From the NCBI GenBank assembly GCA_035626815.1, contig DASPMY010000049.1, positions 132,295-196,294 on the forward strand: 64,000 nucleotides of DNA. The letters run 5' to 3'. How positions within the stretch are numbered: position 1 is the first letter of the stretch; each line of letters begins with the position of its first letter. Under the pieces are notes generated by a model. It did not search any database, was not told where the DNA came from, and worked only from the letters and a program-made list of their open reading frames with translations. Made by a program: the position numbers and the translations under genes. This DNA is from Croceibacterium_A sp035626815 (GTDB lineage: Bacteria; Pseudomonadota; Alphaproteobacteria; Sphingomonadales; Sphingomonadaceae). Positions 34,896-43,708 of this stretch are shown piece after piece.

Positions 34896-36191
34896 TTATT
34901 CCGCCGGCTCGGCCTGGGGAGCGCGGCTCTTTTCCTTCTTGGCGAGCAGCGACTTGAGGTCGAACTTGCCGAGCAGGGAGGTCGAGGTGCTCGACTTGGC
35001 CAGCTCCGCGCCGTCGTCGTCGCCGACCCCGACGATCGCCTTGGCGACTTCGCGGATGGCGATGCCGGCCTTGGCCGAACGGTTGGCGTCGGCGAAGGTC
35101 TGGCCGAGCTTGGCGGCGTTGGCCGCGGCCTTCTGGTCGAACGGGATCGTGTAGTTGATCTTGCGCTCGATCGAGGCCTCGAAGTCCGCCTTGCTGATCT
35201 CGGCCGCGCCCGTCTGGAGCTTGTTCGCCACGATCAGCGGCTGAGCCTGCGGCGCGTTGGTCTTGAGCCACGAGAGGATGCGGATGGTGTCGCGGGCCGA
35301 GGCCAGCGTCATCTCCGTCACCAGCGCGACCACGTTCACTTCCGCCAGCAGGTGCGGGAAGTTGATCAGCATGTTGCGCGGCAAATCGATGACGGTCATC
35401 TCGAACGCCTGGCGGAACTCCTCCTCCAGCTGGACGAACGCGGACCCGTCGGTCATCAGCGGCGAGCTGATCGGCGCCTCGGCCGAGAGGATCGCCAGGT
35501 GGTCATTGGCGCGAATCATCGCGCGCTCGATGAACAGGCCGTCGATGCGGCTCGGGTTCTCGATCGCGTCGGTCAGGCCACGGCCGGGCTCGAGGTCGAG
35601 CGCCAGCGCGCCTGTGCCGAAGTGCACGTCGAGGTCGAGCAGCGCCGTCGGCAGCTTGTGATCGGCGCTGAACAGCCAGGCGAGCGAGGTCGCCAGGGTC
35701 GAGGCGCCGACGCCGCCGCGGGTGCCGACCACCGCGGTGGCGACATGCTTCTTGACCACGTCGCCCTCGGCGTTGCGCGGGTTCGCGAACACCGCCTGGG
35801 CCTGCGCCAGCGCGTCGCGCAGCTGACCGGCGGAGAGCGGCTTGAGCAGGTAGTCGTGAATCCCGCTCGACAGCAGGTCGCGGTAGAGGCGGACGTCGTT
35901 GACCTGGCCGACGGCGACCACCACAGTGCCGGGCTCGCACACCTCGGCCAGGGCGTTGATGTCGTTCAGCGGGTCGCCGCTCTCCGACAGGTCGACCATC
36001 AGGATCGCCGGGCTGGCGGAGATCGACAGGGACTGCACCGCGTTGCGCAGGCCGCCCTTGTTGCACTTCTCCGGCTGCCAGCCCATCTCGATGATCACCG
36101 GGCGCAGCACGTCGAGCGCCGACTCATCGCAGATGAACGCGGCGAACGGGTCGCGATTGCCCAGCGGGCCGGGTTTCCAGGGCGCGTTCAT
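34896..36191 (-). CDS. cpaE: Tad pilus localisation ATPase CpaE/TadZ
   Basis: A 431-residue protein with an N-terminal receiver-like domain (about 15-140, ILMVDLSESGDPLNDINALAE, DYLLKPLSAGQLRDAL). A MinD/ParA-type ATPase domain follows. Its P-loop is TRGGVGASTLATSL, with the second lysine of MinD replaced by alanine, as is common in CpaE/TadZ. The partner aspartate motif is LLDLDVHFG and the switch II region is VIDLPRNM. TadZ marks the pole and recruits the pilus machine. A perfect GGAGGT ribosome site, overlapping the end of cpaD, precedes ATG 36191. Confidence 0.92.
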   Translation of the reverse strand: MNAPWKPGPLGNRDPFAAFICDESALDVLRPVIIEMGWQPEKCNKGGLRNAVQSLSISASPAILMVDLSESGDPLNDINALAEVCEPGTVVVAVGQVNDVRLYRDLLSSGIHDYLLKPLSAGQLRDALAQAQAVFANPRNAEGDVVKKHVATAVVGTRGGVGASTLATSLAWLFSADHKLPTALLDLDVHFGTGALALDLEPGRGLTDAIENPSRIDGLFIERAMIRANDHLAILSAEAPISSPLMTDGSAFVQLEEEFRQAFEMTVIDLPRNMLINFPHLLAEVNVVALVTEMTLASARDTIRILSWLKTNAPQAQPLIVANKLQTGAAEISKADFEASIERKINYTIPFDQKAAANAAKLGQTFADANRSAKAGIAIREVAKAIVGVGDDDGAELAKSSTSTSLLGKFDLKSLLAKKEKSRAPQAEPAE

Positions 36192-36194
36192 CGG

Positions 36195-36848
36195 TTAATT
36201 ACCTCCACCAGATTGCGAGCTGACTTCGGGCAGGCCGGCCTTGCCGGTCGGCTCCGCCGCACGATAGGTCTCGATGGCCTTGGTCGAGCTCATCACCACC
36301 GTCTCGCCGCTGCCCGCGGCCCCCGCGAGCAGGTGCTCGGGATCGGCCACCATCGCGGCGATGTTGCTGTTCACGGCGCAGCCGTAGTCGTCGCTCGTCG
36401 CGTTGCGCAGGTTGCTGGCGACCTGGTCGGACCAGTCGGGGCAGCCCGGCACATAGGCGCGCGAGCGGGTCACCACCACGCGGACCATGCCGGGGTCGAC
36501 ATAGCCCGGCGTGACCGGCGCGCCCTCGCTCAGCAGAATCCCGTGGCGCGAGGCGATGGCGGCGATGTCGTCGCGCGCGGCGGCGCTGGCGACGGTGCCG
36601 TCGATCGCCACGCGATCGCCGTAGGCGAGGTCCATCGTCTCGAACCAGTCGGCCAGCCGCTGCTGCTCGGGGATGGCCAGCCCGCCCGCGCCGGCGGCGA
36701 GGTCGAGCGTGTAGTTGTGGCGTTCGACGACCGGCTGCTTGGTGCTGTAGAGCGAACGGTTGTTGGGGCTGTCGCCGCAGGCCGAGAGCGCCAGGCCGAG
36801 CGAGAGGGCGATGGCCGCGGCGACCGCGGACTGGGTGCGAATGGGCAT
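36195..36848 (-). CDS. cpaD: Pilus assembly lipoprotein CpaD
   Basis: A 217-residue outer-membrane lipoprotein of the Tad system that helps the CpaC secretin. The signal peptide ends in the lipobox LSAC (ALSLGLALSACGDSPNN). The mature part shows RHNYTLDLAAGAGGLAIPEQQRL and the conserved end region CPDWSDQVASNLRNATSDDYGCAVNSNIAAMV, diagnostic of CpaD. ATG 36848 is preferred because AAAGGTGA lies just before it; a GTG at 36866 would add six residues. The stop is 3 bases from the cpaE ATG. Confidence 0.9.
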   Translation of the reverse strand: MPIRTQSAVAAAIALSLGLALSACGDSPNNRSLYSTKQPVVERHNYTLDLAAGAGGLAIPEQQRLADWFETMDLAYGDRVAIDGTVASAAARDDIAAIASRHGILLSEGAPVTPGYVDPGMVRVVVTRSRAYVPGCPDWSDQVASNLRNATSDDYGCAVNSNIAAMVADPEHLLAGAAGSGETVVMSSTKAIETYRAAEPTGKAGLPEVSSQSGGGN

Positions 36849-36866
36849 CGTGATCACCTTTCTCAC

Positions 36867-38441
36867 TTACAGGCTGAAGCCGGGCGTGGCCGCTTCGGCG
36901 GCGGGTTCGCCGTCCTCGGGACGGCGGCGGTTGTCGGCGGCCAGCTCGGGGCCGGCCTGATCGATCAGGCCGACCGCCGGCGGCGGCGCCTCATCGGCGG
37001 CGCGCGGCATCGGCCGGGTCCCGGTGCTGAGCCCGTCGTGCGCCTTGTTCATCAGGAACTGCTCGGCCATCGGCGCCGCGCGGAAGCCGTCGGTCGGCAG
37101 CACGATGTCGCTGTCGTCGACCGGGCGCACCAGGTACGGGGTGACGACGATCACCAGCTCGGTCTGGCCCTTGCGGAACTCGGTCGAGCGGAACAGGTTG
37201 CCGAGGATCGGGATGTCCCCCGCGCCCGGCGCCTTGTCGATGGTGTTCTGCGCGTTGTTGCTCAGCAGGCCGGCGATCATGAAGCTCTGGCCGGAGCCGA
37301 GCTCGACGGTCGTCTCCGCCCGACGCACGGTCAGCGCCGGAATGGTGAAGCCGCCGACGTTGACCGCGCCCTGGCTCGACAGCTCGGACACTTCCGGGCG
37401 CACCCGGATCGAGATGCGGCCGTTGGCCAGCACCGTCGGGGTGTAGGCCAGGCTGACGCCGTACTTCTTGTATTCGATCGTCGTCGTGCCGAGGCCCTGG
37501 CTGAGCGGGATCGGGAACTCGCCGCCGGCGAGGAACTCGGCGGTCTCGCCCGACAGCGCGGTGAGGTTGGGCTCGGACAGCGTGGTCACGAGGCCGTCCT
37601 GCTCGGCGAGGTCGAGCGCGCTGCCGATGTCGAGCCCGAGCAGCCGGCCGAACGCGCCGAGGGTGGTGCCCGAGGCGAGGTTGGTGACCACGTTGCTCGA
37701 GTCCGGACCCTCGGTGCGGCCGACGCCGACCGGCGGGTAGATGCGCTGGCCGGTCACCGGATCGATCGCCGACGGGGTGAACTGCGGAATGCCCTCGGTG
37801 CGGCCCTGGCCGATGCCGAAGCGGAAGCCGCTGGTCGAATCGACCGTCGTCAGGTTGACGCCGATCTGGCGCACCAGCGAGCGGCTGACCTCGGCGAAGC
37901 GGACGCGCAGGTTGACCTGCAGCGGCGTTGCCATGCGCAGGCGCGAGACGACGTTGGCCTCCTCGCCGACGAACGCAGCGACCAGGCGCTCGGCCTCGGC
38001 GGCGTCCTCGGGGGCGGCCACGGTGCCGGTCAGCAGAACCGTGTTGGTGCCCATCGTGGCGACCTGGATGTTGGCCTCGGGCATCGCCAGCGTCAGCATC
38101 TGGTCGATGCTGTCGAGGTTCGAGCCGACGCGGATGTTGGCCGACCAGATGATGTCGCCCGAGGGGCTGCTGGCGTAGACGGTGGTTTCCCCGCCGGCCT
38201 TGCCGAAAACGTAGAGCTGCCGCTGCGACTTGACCTGGACGTCGGCGATCGCCTCGTTGGCGACGAAGATGTCGGCCATGTTGCCGGGCACGGTCACCAG
38301 CTGGCCGCGGCCGATCGACAAGACGATGTCCTGCGACGGGCTGATCACGGCCTGGGCCTGCGCCGGCCCCGCCGGGACCGCGGCCAGCGGCGCGAGCGCG
38401 CAAGCGGCGGACAGCAGTGTCTTGGTAAGACGGCTCTTCAT
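36867..38441 (-). CDS. cpaC: Secretin CpaC/RcpA
   Basis: A 524-residue outer-membrane secretin that forms the pilus channel. The signal peptide ends ...AGPAQAQA at about residue 35. Then comes the N0-like domain (DIVLSIGRGQLVTVPGNMADIFV), a BON-like segment (LTLAMPEANIQVATMGTNTVLLTGTV), and the secretin core with LTALSGETAEFLAGGEFPIPL and SFMIAGLLSNNAQNTIDKAPG. ATG 38441 follows GAGGGG and starts a clear signal peptide; the frame is open through to 39611 but antisense-like upstream. It is preceded by cpaB with 74 bases between. Confidence 0.93.
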   Translation of the reverse strand: MKSRLTKTLLSAACALAPLAAVPAGPAQAQAVISPSQDIVLSIGRGQLVTVPGNMADIFVANEAIADVQVKSQRQLYVFGKAGGETTVYASSPSGDIIWSANIRVGSNLDSIDQMLTLAMPEANIQVATMGTNTVLLTGTVAAPEDAAEAERLVAAFVGEEANVVSRLRMATPLQVNLRVRFAEVSRSLVRQIGVNLTTVDSTSGFRFGIGQGRTEGIPQFTPSAIDPVTGQRIYPPVGVGRTEGPDSSNVVTNLASGTTLGAFGRLLGLDIGSALDLAEQDGLVTTLSEPNLTALSGETAEFLAGGEFPIPLSQGLGTTTIEYKKYGVSLAYTPTVLANGRISIRVRPEVSELSSQGAVNVGGFTIPALTVRRAETTVELGSGQSFMIAGLLSNNAQNTIDKAPGAGDIPILGNLFRSTEFRKGQTELVIVVTPYLVRPVDDSDIVLPTDGFRAAPMAEQFLMNKAHDGLSTGTRPMPRAADEAPPPAVGLIDQAGPELAADNRRRPEDGEPAAEAATPGFSL

Positions 38442-38515
38442 CTTATTGCCCCTCGAATTGAATTCGCTTGCCTTCGCGGTGTGGCGATCGATGGCCGGAG
38501 AGCGGGCCATCGCGT

Positions 38516-39601
38516 TCAACGCAGTGTGCTCAGCGCCGACGGCAGGACCGCCCCGGCCGCGCCGACACCGGCCGCCTGGCGGTCGAGCAACGCGCCCGCC
38601 CCGCGGCCAACGGGCTCGACGGTGGTGGTCTTGCCGCGGGTCACGCGGATGGTCGGACCGGTCGGCCCGGCGGGCACGGCGGCCACGCCGTTGGCGGTCA
38701 TCTGCAGCGGGGCCTCGGTCTTGGTCCGCGGCATCGTGCTGCGCTGAAAGCGCGACACGTCGCCGCCTGTGACGTAGGTCGAGGCGCCGTCCTGCGGACG
38801 GGCCATGGCCGAGCGCAGCAGCTTCTCCTCGTCTTCCTTCGAGGCGTTGTCGGGCAGGTCGATCTCCCCGGACGCGATGGCGCGCTCGAGCTCGGACTGG
38901 TTGTCGGCGATCGAACGCAGCGACAGGCTGAGCGTGCCGATGGTCTGCGCGACCGAGATCTTCTCGGCGATCCGGGGGGTGACTTCGAGCGTCACGGTGC
39001 GGAACGCGCGGACGATGGTCTTGCCGTCCTGCGTGGTGGTGGACTCGGTCGACTGGTCGGTGGCGAGCACGCGCAGGTTGCGCAGGATCGTCTCGGTGGT
39101 CTTGAGCGCGGCCCCTTCGTCGCCCGACACGGTCTGGGTCAGCATCATGTCGACATGGTCGCCGGGGAACACGAACCCGCCGACGCCGGTCTTGGCCGAC
39201 ACCGGCACGGTGATCGCGCGCATGCCCGGCCCGAGCGCCGCCGCCAGGAAGCCGCGGTCCCCCGGGGCGACGAGGCCGCCGCGGGTGACCGGCTCGCCGG
39301 CCGTGATCGGATGGCGCACGACGGTGCCGAGCAGCTTGGTCATGTCGGCTTCGCCGTCGATGAAATAGGCGTCCTGGACCATTTCCTGCGGCCACAGCTG
39401 GTAGCCGACCGCGTCGGCGGTGATGATCGTGCCGACCGGCAGGGCGCGCTTGGCGACCAGCACTTTCGGCCCCTGCGGCTCGACCGGGGCGGCCTGCACT
39501 TCGGGCGTGGCCGCGCCGGCGAACATGCTCCGGGCCGCCAGCGCGGTGCCGATCGCGACGATCAGCGCCCCCAGCAGCAGAACCAGCTTCTTCCTGTCCA
39601 T
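38516..39601 (-). CDS. cpaB: Flp pilus assembly protein CpaB/RcpC
   Basis: A 361-residue periplasmic protein. An N-terminal anchor (KLVLLLGALIVAIGTALAARSMF) is followed by a SAF domain (about 45-110, VLVAKRALPVGTIITADAV). Its C-terminal half has the RcpC-like VFPGDHVDMMLTQTV segment. In Tad systems it sits at the secretin base. The last 70 residues are low-complexity Thr/Gly/Pro. An AT-richer stretch upstream (39640-39672) could hold the operon promoter. Confidence 0.9.
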   Translation of the reverse strand: MDRKKLVLLLGALIVAIGTALAARSMFAGAATPEVQAAPVEPQGPKVLVAKRALPVGTIITADAVGYQLWPQEMVQDAYFIDGEADMTKLLGTVVRHPITAGEPVTRGGLVAPGDRGFLAAALGPGMRAITVPVSAKTGVGGFVFPGDHVDMMLTQTVSGDEGAALKTTETILRNLRVLATDQSTESTTTQDGKTIVRAFRTVTLEVTPRIAEKISVAQTIGTLSLSLRSIADNQSELERAIASGEIDLPDNASKEDEEKLLRSAMARPQDGASTYVTGGDVSRFQRSTMPRTKTEAPLQMTANGVAAVPAGPTGPTIRVTRGKTTTVEPVGRGAGALLDRQAAGVGAAGAVLPSALSTLR

Positions 39602-39675
39602 GGTGCGTCAAGCCCCCTAAATGGTCTCAAGCGAATGATTGCAGTCGCTTAAGGCTTAATTGGTTAAAATCGGGT

Positions 39676-40164
39676 TCACCCCAGTCCTCCGGCGGACGAC
39701 GGGGGCAGATAATGGGTGCCGAGCACCCACAGGCCGGCGAGCGAGATCGCCACGCCGTAGGGAATGGACAGCCTGTCGCGCTGGCGGCGCATGATGTGCC
39801 AGCCGCCGAACGCGATCGTCAGCACGCCGCCGAGCAGCGCCATCATGATGATCAGCTTGAGGAACATCGCCGGCGCGATCCACAGCGCCAGCGCGGTGAG
39901 CAGCTTGACGTCGCCGCCGCCCATCGCGCGGATCGCGAACAGCACTGCGAGCACCGCGAACGTCGCCAGGGCGACGCCGAGCTGCAGCACGACATCGGGC
40001 CACAGAGCGAGGCCGGTGGCCCACCAGAACAGCGGGGCGGCCAGCGCGATCGCGCCGTTCAGCCAGTTGCCGATCTGCCGGTGGCGCAAGTCGGTGAACG
40101 CCGCGACCAGCAGCGCGATTGCCAACATGGCGAGCAGACCATACTTGAAAGGTTCGTCCAGCAT
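39676..40164 (-). CDS. cpaA: Prepilin peptidase CpaA/TadV (A24 family)
   Basis: A 162-residue inner-membrane aspartic protease that cleaves Flp prepilin leader peptides. The two catalytic aspartates are visible: Asp25 in FTDLRHRQIGNW and Asp85 in the GGGDVK motif. Five hydrophobic helices fit the short TadV form without the methyltransferase half. It is first of the locus on the minus strand. No Flp pilin gene lies next to it, where one is usually found. Confidence 0.92.
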   Translation of the reverse strand: MLDEPFKYGLLAMLAIALLVAAFTDLRHRQIGNWLNGAIALAAPLFWWATGLALWPDVVLQLGVALATFAVLAVLFAIRAMGGGDVKLLTALALWIAPAMFLKLIIMMALLGGVLTIAFGGWHIMRRQRDRLSIPYGVAISLAGLWVLGTHYLPPSSAGGLG

Positions 40165-40228
40165 CGAGACCCCGTCATCCCCGGTGCCCCGTGCTAGCGC
40201 GCATCACTTACCAAATAGTAACCAACGC

Positions 40229-40243
40229 AAGGAGGGCGGAATT
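40229..40243 (+). promoter_or_regulatory. Strong ribosome site preceding a probable ATT start codon
   Basis: AAGGAGGG (40229-40236) lies 5 bases before ATT (40241-40243). No in-frame ATG, GTG or TTG occurs until GTG 40340, by which point the conserved N-terminus of the hydrolase is lost. ATT initiation is rare and known for infC. The evidence is the full-strength Shine-Dalgarno and the conserved residues immediately after (SQAFDRRAIP). Confidence 0.6.
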
Positions 40244-41194
40244 AGCCAAGCGTTTGACCGCCGCGCCATTCCGCCCGGCGCGAGGGAGAGCCGCTGGGCC
40301 GCGCCCGACGGGCACGCGATCCGCCGGCTCGACTGCGACGTGCCCGACGGCCCGGCGCGCGGCTCGCTGCTGTTCATGCCCGGGCGCGGCGACGCCTACG
40401 AGAAATACCTCGAGACGCTCGAGCACTGGCGCCGGCAGCGCTGGCGGGTGACCGCGGCCGACTGGCGCGGCCAGGCGGGCTCGGGCCGGCTCGGCCTCGA
40501 CGCGGTGACCGGGCACGTAAACGACTTCGCGCTGTGGGTCGGCGACCTCGCCGCGTTCTGGCAGGGCTGGGCGGGCGAGAGCGGCGGCCCGCGTGTCCTC
40601 GTCGGCCATTCGATGGGCGGGCACCTGGCGCTGCGAGCGGTCGCCGAGCGGGCGCTCGAGCCGCCGCCCGACGCGCTGGTGCTGTCGGCGCCGATGCTCG
40701 ACGTGCTGCCCGAGCGGGTGCCGCGCGCCTGGCGCCAGGCGCTGGCCCGGGCGATGTGCGCCGTCGGCGACCCGCGCCGCCCGGCGTGGAAGTGGAGCGA
40801 GCGGCCGGGCGAGGTTCCGGCGTTCCGCCAGGCGCTGCTGACCCACGACGCCGACCGCTACGCCGACGAGCTGTGGTGGCGAAGAGAGCGCCCCGAGCTG
40901 ACGATGGGGCCGGGCAGCTGGGGCTGGGTCAAGGGCGCGCTCGCCTCGATCGGCGCGCTCGCCAGGCCGGACGTGCTCGAGGCCATTGAGCTGCCGGTGT
41001 TCGTCGTCGCCACGGGCGCCGACCGGCTGGTCGGCGTGGCGGCCATCCGCCGGGCGGCGGCGCGTCTGCCCGACGCCGAGACGCTGTGGTTCGGCCGCGA
41101 GGCGGCGCACGAGATCCTGCGCGAGGCGGACCCGGTGCGCGAGCGGGCGCTCGCCGCGATCGACGCATTCCTCGCGCGGGTCCCGCCCCGATGA
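40241..41194 (+). CDS. Alpha/beta hydrolase, lysophospholipase-like (S33 type)
   Basis: A 317-residue hydrolase. Early strands read GSLLFMPGRGDAYEKYLETL. The nucleophile elbow is GHSMGGHLAL (about residues 125-134), and the histidine is probably in the C-terminal REAAHEILRE. It resembles monoacylglycerol lipase/lysophospholipase PldB-type proteins; the substrate is unknown. The first residues after the proposed ATT start (SQAFDRRAIPPGARE and WAAPDGHAIRR) look like the normal N-terminus of sphingomonad relatives, which supports this start over GTG 40340. It is divergent from cpaA, and its stop overlaps the next ATG as ATGA. Confidence 0.85.
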   Translation: MSQAFDRRAIPPGARESRWAAPDGHAIRRLDCDVPDGPARGSLLFMPGRGDAYEKYLETLEHWRRQRWRVTAADWRGQAGSGRLGLDAVTGHVNDFALWVGDLAAFWQGWAGESGGPRVLVGHSMGGHLALRAVAERALEPPPDALVLSAPMLDVLPERVPRAWRQALARAMCAVGDPRRPAWKWSERPGEVPAFRQALLTHDADRYADELWWRRERPELTMGPGSWGWVKGALASIGALARPDVLEAIELPVFVVATGADRLVGVAAIRRAAARLPDAETLWFGREAAHEILREADPVRERALAAIDAFLARVPPR

Positions 41195-42294
41195 GCGCGA
41201 GTTACGACATCGCGGTCATCGGCGCGGGCATGGCCGGTGCGAGCATCGCCGCCGAGCTCGCGCCGCACGCCCGGGTGCTCGTGGCCGAGGCCGAAGCCGT
41301 GCCGGGGTACCACACCACCGGCCGCTCGGCCGCGTTCTGGGAGGAATGCTACGGCGGCCCGGCGGTGGTGCCGCTGACGCTGGCCTCGGGGCGCTACTTG
41401 CGCGCCCACGGGATGCTCTCGCCGCGCGGCGCGCTCTATCTGGCGCGCGCCGAGGACGAGCCGGCGATCGATGCCTTCATCGCCCGCTTCGCCGGCAGCG
41501 GCGTGCATATCGAGCGGCTCGGCCGCGCCGCGCTCGAGCAGCGGCTGCCGGGCCTGCGCGCCGAATGGACGCTGGCCATCGCCGAGCCGGCCTGCGCCGA
41601 CATCGACGTCGCCGCGCTGCACCAGCATTACCTGGCGCTGGCGAAACGGGCCGGCGCCGAGCTGCGCACCCGGGCGCGGCTCGATACCGCCGAGCGCGAG
41701 GGCGGCGGCTGGCGCCTGGCGTTCGGCCCGGCGGGCGAGGCGCGCGCGCGCGTGCTGGTCGATGCCGCCGGCGCGTGGGCCGACGGGGTCGCCGCTCTCG
41801 CCGGCGCGCGCCCGCTCGGCATCGCGCCGCTCCGGCGCACGATCGTCCAGCTGCGCACCGAGCCGGCGCCGCCGCCCGACCTCCCGCTCGTGCTCGACAT
41901 CAACGGCCGGTTCTATTTCAAGCCCGAGAACGGCAAGCTGTGGCTCAGCCCGCACGAGGAGACGCCGACCCCGGCGTGCGACGCCGCCCCCGAGGAGCTC
42001 GACGTGGCCATCGCCATCGACCGCTTCGAGCATGTCGTCGACTGGCAGGTCGCCGCGGTCGAGCGCAAGTGGGCCGGGCTGCGCAGCTTCGCGCCCGACC
42101 GGCTGCCGGTCTACGGCTTCGATCCGGCGCGCGAGGGGTTCTTCTGGTTCGCCGGGCAAGGCGGCTTCGGCATTCAGACCGCCCCCGCCGCGGCGCGGCT
42201 GGCGGCGCAGCTGCTGCTCGGGCGGCCGCGCGACGGGATGACCGAGGCGCTCGACGCGGCGCTCTACGCCCCGGCTCGCTTTCAGCCGCGCTGA
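41191..42294 (+). CDS. FAD-dependent oxidoreductase of the DAO family
   Basis: A 367-residue protein with the N-terminal dinucleotide motif IAVIGAGMAGASIAAEL. It has the FAD-stabilising GRSAAFWEECYG region and the C-terminal GQGGFGIQTAPAAARLAAQL motif typical of D-amino-acid oxidase/glycine-oxidase-like flavoproteins. It probably oxidises an amine or amino acid; specificity is unknown. It overlaps the hydrolase by 4 bases and shares 13 bases at its 3' end with convergent rnhA. Confidence 0.88.
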   Translation: MSASYDIAVIGAGMAGASIAAELAPHARVLVAEAEAVPGYHTTGRSAAFWEECYGGPAVVPLTLASGRYLRAHGMLSPRGALYLARAEDEPAIDAFIARFAGSGVHIERLGRAALEQRLPGLRAEWTLAIAEPACADIDVAALHQHYLALAKRAGAELRTRARLDTAEREGGGWRLAFGPAGEARARVLVDAAGAWADGVAALAGARPLGIAPLRRTIVQLRTEPAPPPDLPLVLDINGRFYFKPENGKLWLSPHEETPTPACDAAPEELDVAIAIDRFEHVVDWQVAAVERKWAGLRSFAPDRLPVYGFDPAREGFFWFAGQGGFGIQTAPAAARLAAQLLLGRPRDGMTEALDAALYAPARFQPR

Positions 42295-42719
42295 GCGTCG
42301 GCCGCGGCGCAGGCGAGCTGGTCGACCCGCTCGTTCTCCGGGTGACCGTCGTGGCCCTTGACCCACTGCCACGCGATCCGGTGCGGCGCGGCCGCCTCGA
42401 TCAGCTCGTGCCACAGGTCCTCGTTGCGCACTGGCTTCTTGCTGGCGCTGATCCAGCCCTTCTTCTGCCACCCGTGGATCCACTTGGTCATCCCGTCGAT
42501 GACGTAGCGGCTGTCGGAATGGAGCGTCACCTCACACGGCTCGATCAGCGCCTTGAGGCCGCGGATCACCGCGGTCATCTCCATCCGGTTGTTGGTTGTG
42601 TGCGGCTCGCCGCCGCTCAGTTCCTTCTCGTGCCTGCCCAGCCGCAGCAGCGCCGCCCAGCCGCCCGGGCCGGGGTTGCCCTTGCACGCGCCGTCGGTGA
42701 AAATGTCCACGCGTTTCAT
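42282..42719 (-). CDS. rnhA: Ribonuclease HI
   Basis: A 145-residue enzyme that cuts RNA in RNA/DNA hybrids. The four metal-binding acids are present: Asp9 (FTDGACKGNPGPGG), Glu47 (NNRMEMTA), Asp69 (LHSDSRYVIDG) and Asp133 (NERVDQLA). His123 in KGHDGHPENE is also present. ATG 42719 is chosen; a TTG at 42737 would add six residues overlapping thrB. Its last 13 bases overlap the convergent oxidoreductase gene. It is the last gene of ispH-thrB-rnhA. Confidence 0.95.
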   Translation of the reverse strand: MKRVDIFTDGACKGNPGPGGWAALLRLGRHEKELSGGEPHTTNNRMEMTAVIRGLKALIEPCEVTLHSDSRYVIDGMTKWIHGWQKKGWISASKKPVRNEDLWHELIEAAAPHRIAWQWVKGHDGHPENERVDQLACAAADAQRG

Positions 42720-42733
42720 GCGCTTGTCCTGGC

Positions 42734-43702
42734 TCAAGCCGGGCGCGCGGAAAAGGCCTTTGCGCCGTCCGTCACATAGAAGGACAGCCGGCGGGCGAAT
42801 TGGAGCGGGTCCTTGCGGGTGACCAGCGCGTCGGCCGGCGTGTGCAGCCAGTCGTAGGCGCGCGTGGCGAGGAAGCGCAGCGCCGCGCCGCGCGCCAGCA
42901 CCGGCAGCGCGTGCCGCTCGGCAGCGGACAGCGCCCGCCGCGAGACGTAGCCGGCAATCAGCGCCTCGCCGATCTCCGGCCGGAACGAGCCGTCCTTGTC
43001 AAAGCACCACGCGCTGTGGGTCACGGCGAGATCGTAGGCGGTGAGGTCGGTGCAGGCGAAGTAGAAGTCGATCAGGCCGGTGACCGTGTCGCCGAGCAGC
43101 AGGACGTTGTCCGGGAACAGGTCGGCATGGATGACCGAGCGTGGCAAGTGCGCGGGCCAGTTCGCGGTCAGGAAGTCGAGCTCGCCGGCGACCAGCGCCG
43201 GCAGCGCCGGATCGATCGCACGCAGCCCGTCTTCGCCGCAGCCGTCGAACAGCTTGCGCCACTGCGGCAGGGCCATCGCGTTGGGGCGCTCGCCGGGGAA
43301 ATCGGCCGCGTCGACATGGATATGGGCCAGCGCCTCGCCCACCGCATGGGCCTGCGCCGGGCTGGCCCGGTCGACCGAGACGCCGGGCAGGAACTCGATC
43401 AGCGCCACCGCCTTTCCGCGGACCATGCGGAACGCCGCGCCGTCGCGGTCATGGATCGTGCGCGGCACGGGGCTGCCCTTGCCGGCGAGATGGTCGAGCA
43501 GGCCGAGGAAGAACGGCAGGTCGCCCGCCGCCACGCGCGCCTCGTACATCGTCAGGATGTAGCGCCCGGCGGTGGTCTCGACGATCCAGTTCGAGTTCGA
43601 CACGCCTTCGGCGATGCCCTTGGCCGAGACGAGCTCACCGACGTCGTACTCGCCGATCAACGCGGCGAGATCGGCCGCCGACAGCGGGGTGTAGACCGCC
43701 AT
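42734..43702 (-). CDS. thrB: Homoserine kinase (ThrB type II, choline-kinase fold)
   Basis: A 322-residue kinase that phosphorylates homoserine in threonine synthesis. This is the alphaproteobacterial form with the aminoglycoside/choline-kinase fold rather than the GHMP fold. Its marks are MAVYTPLSAADLAALIGEYDVGEL at the start, the catalytic loop HADLFPDNVLL, and the metal-binding GLIDFYFACTDLTAYDLA. ispH lies 6 bases upstream, and rnhA begins 14 bases downstream. The ispH-thrB-rnhA order is conserved in many alphaproteobacteria. Confidence 0.93.
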   Translation of the reverse strand: MAVYTPLSAADLAALIGEYDVGELVSAKGIAEGVSNSNWIVETTAGRYILTMYEARVAAGDLPFFLGLLDHLAGKGSPVPRTIHDRDGAAFRMVRGKAVALIEFLPGVSVDRASPAQAHAVGEALAHIHVDAADFPGERPNAMALPQWRKLFDGCGEDGLRAIDPALPALVAGELDFLTANWPAHLPRSVIHADLFPDNVLLLGDTVTGLIDFYFACTDLTAYDLAVTHSAWCFDKDGSFRPEIGEALIAGYVSRRALSAAERHALPVLARGAALRFLATRAYDWLHTPADALVTRKDPLQFARRLSFYVTDGAKAFSARPA

Positions 43703-43708
43703 CGGCAG

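Noticed and set aside
34866..38747. 1293-codon plus-strand frame across the Tad genes
   Set aside because: It is antisense to cpaE, cpaD and cpaC, which have intact signatures. The frame lacks any recognisable domain.
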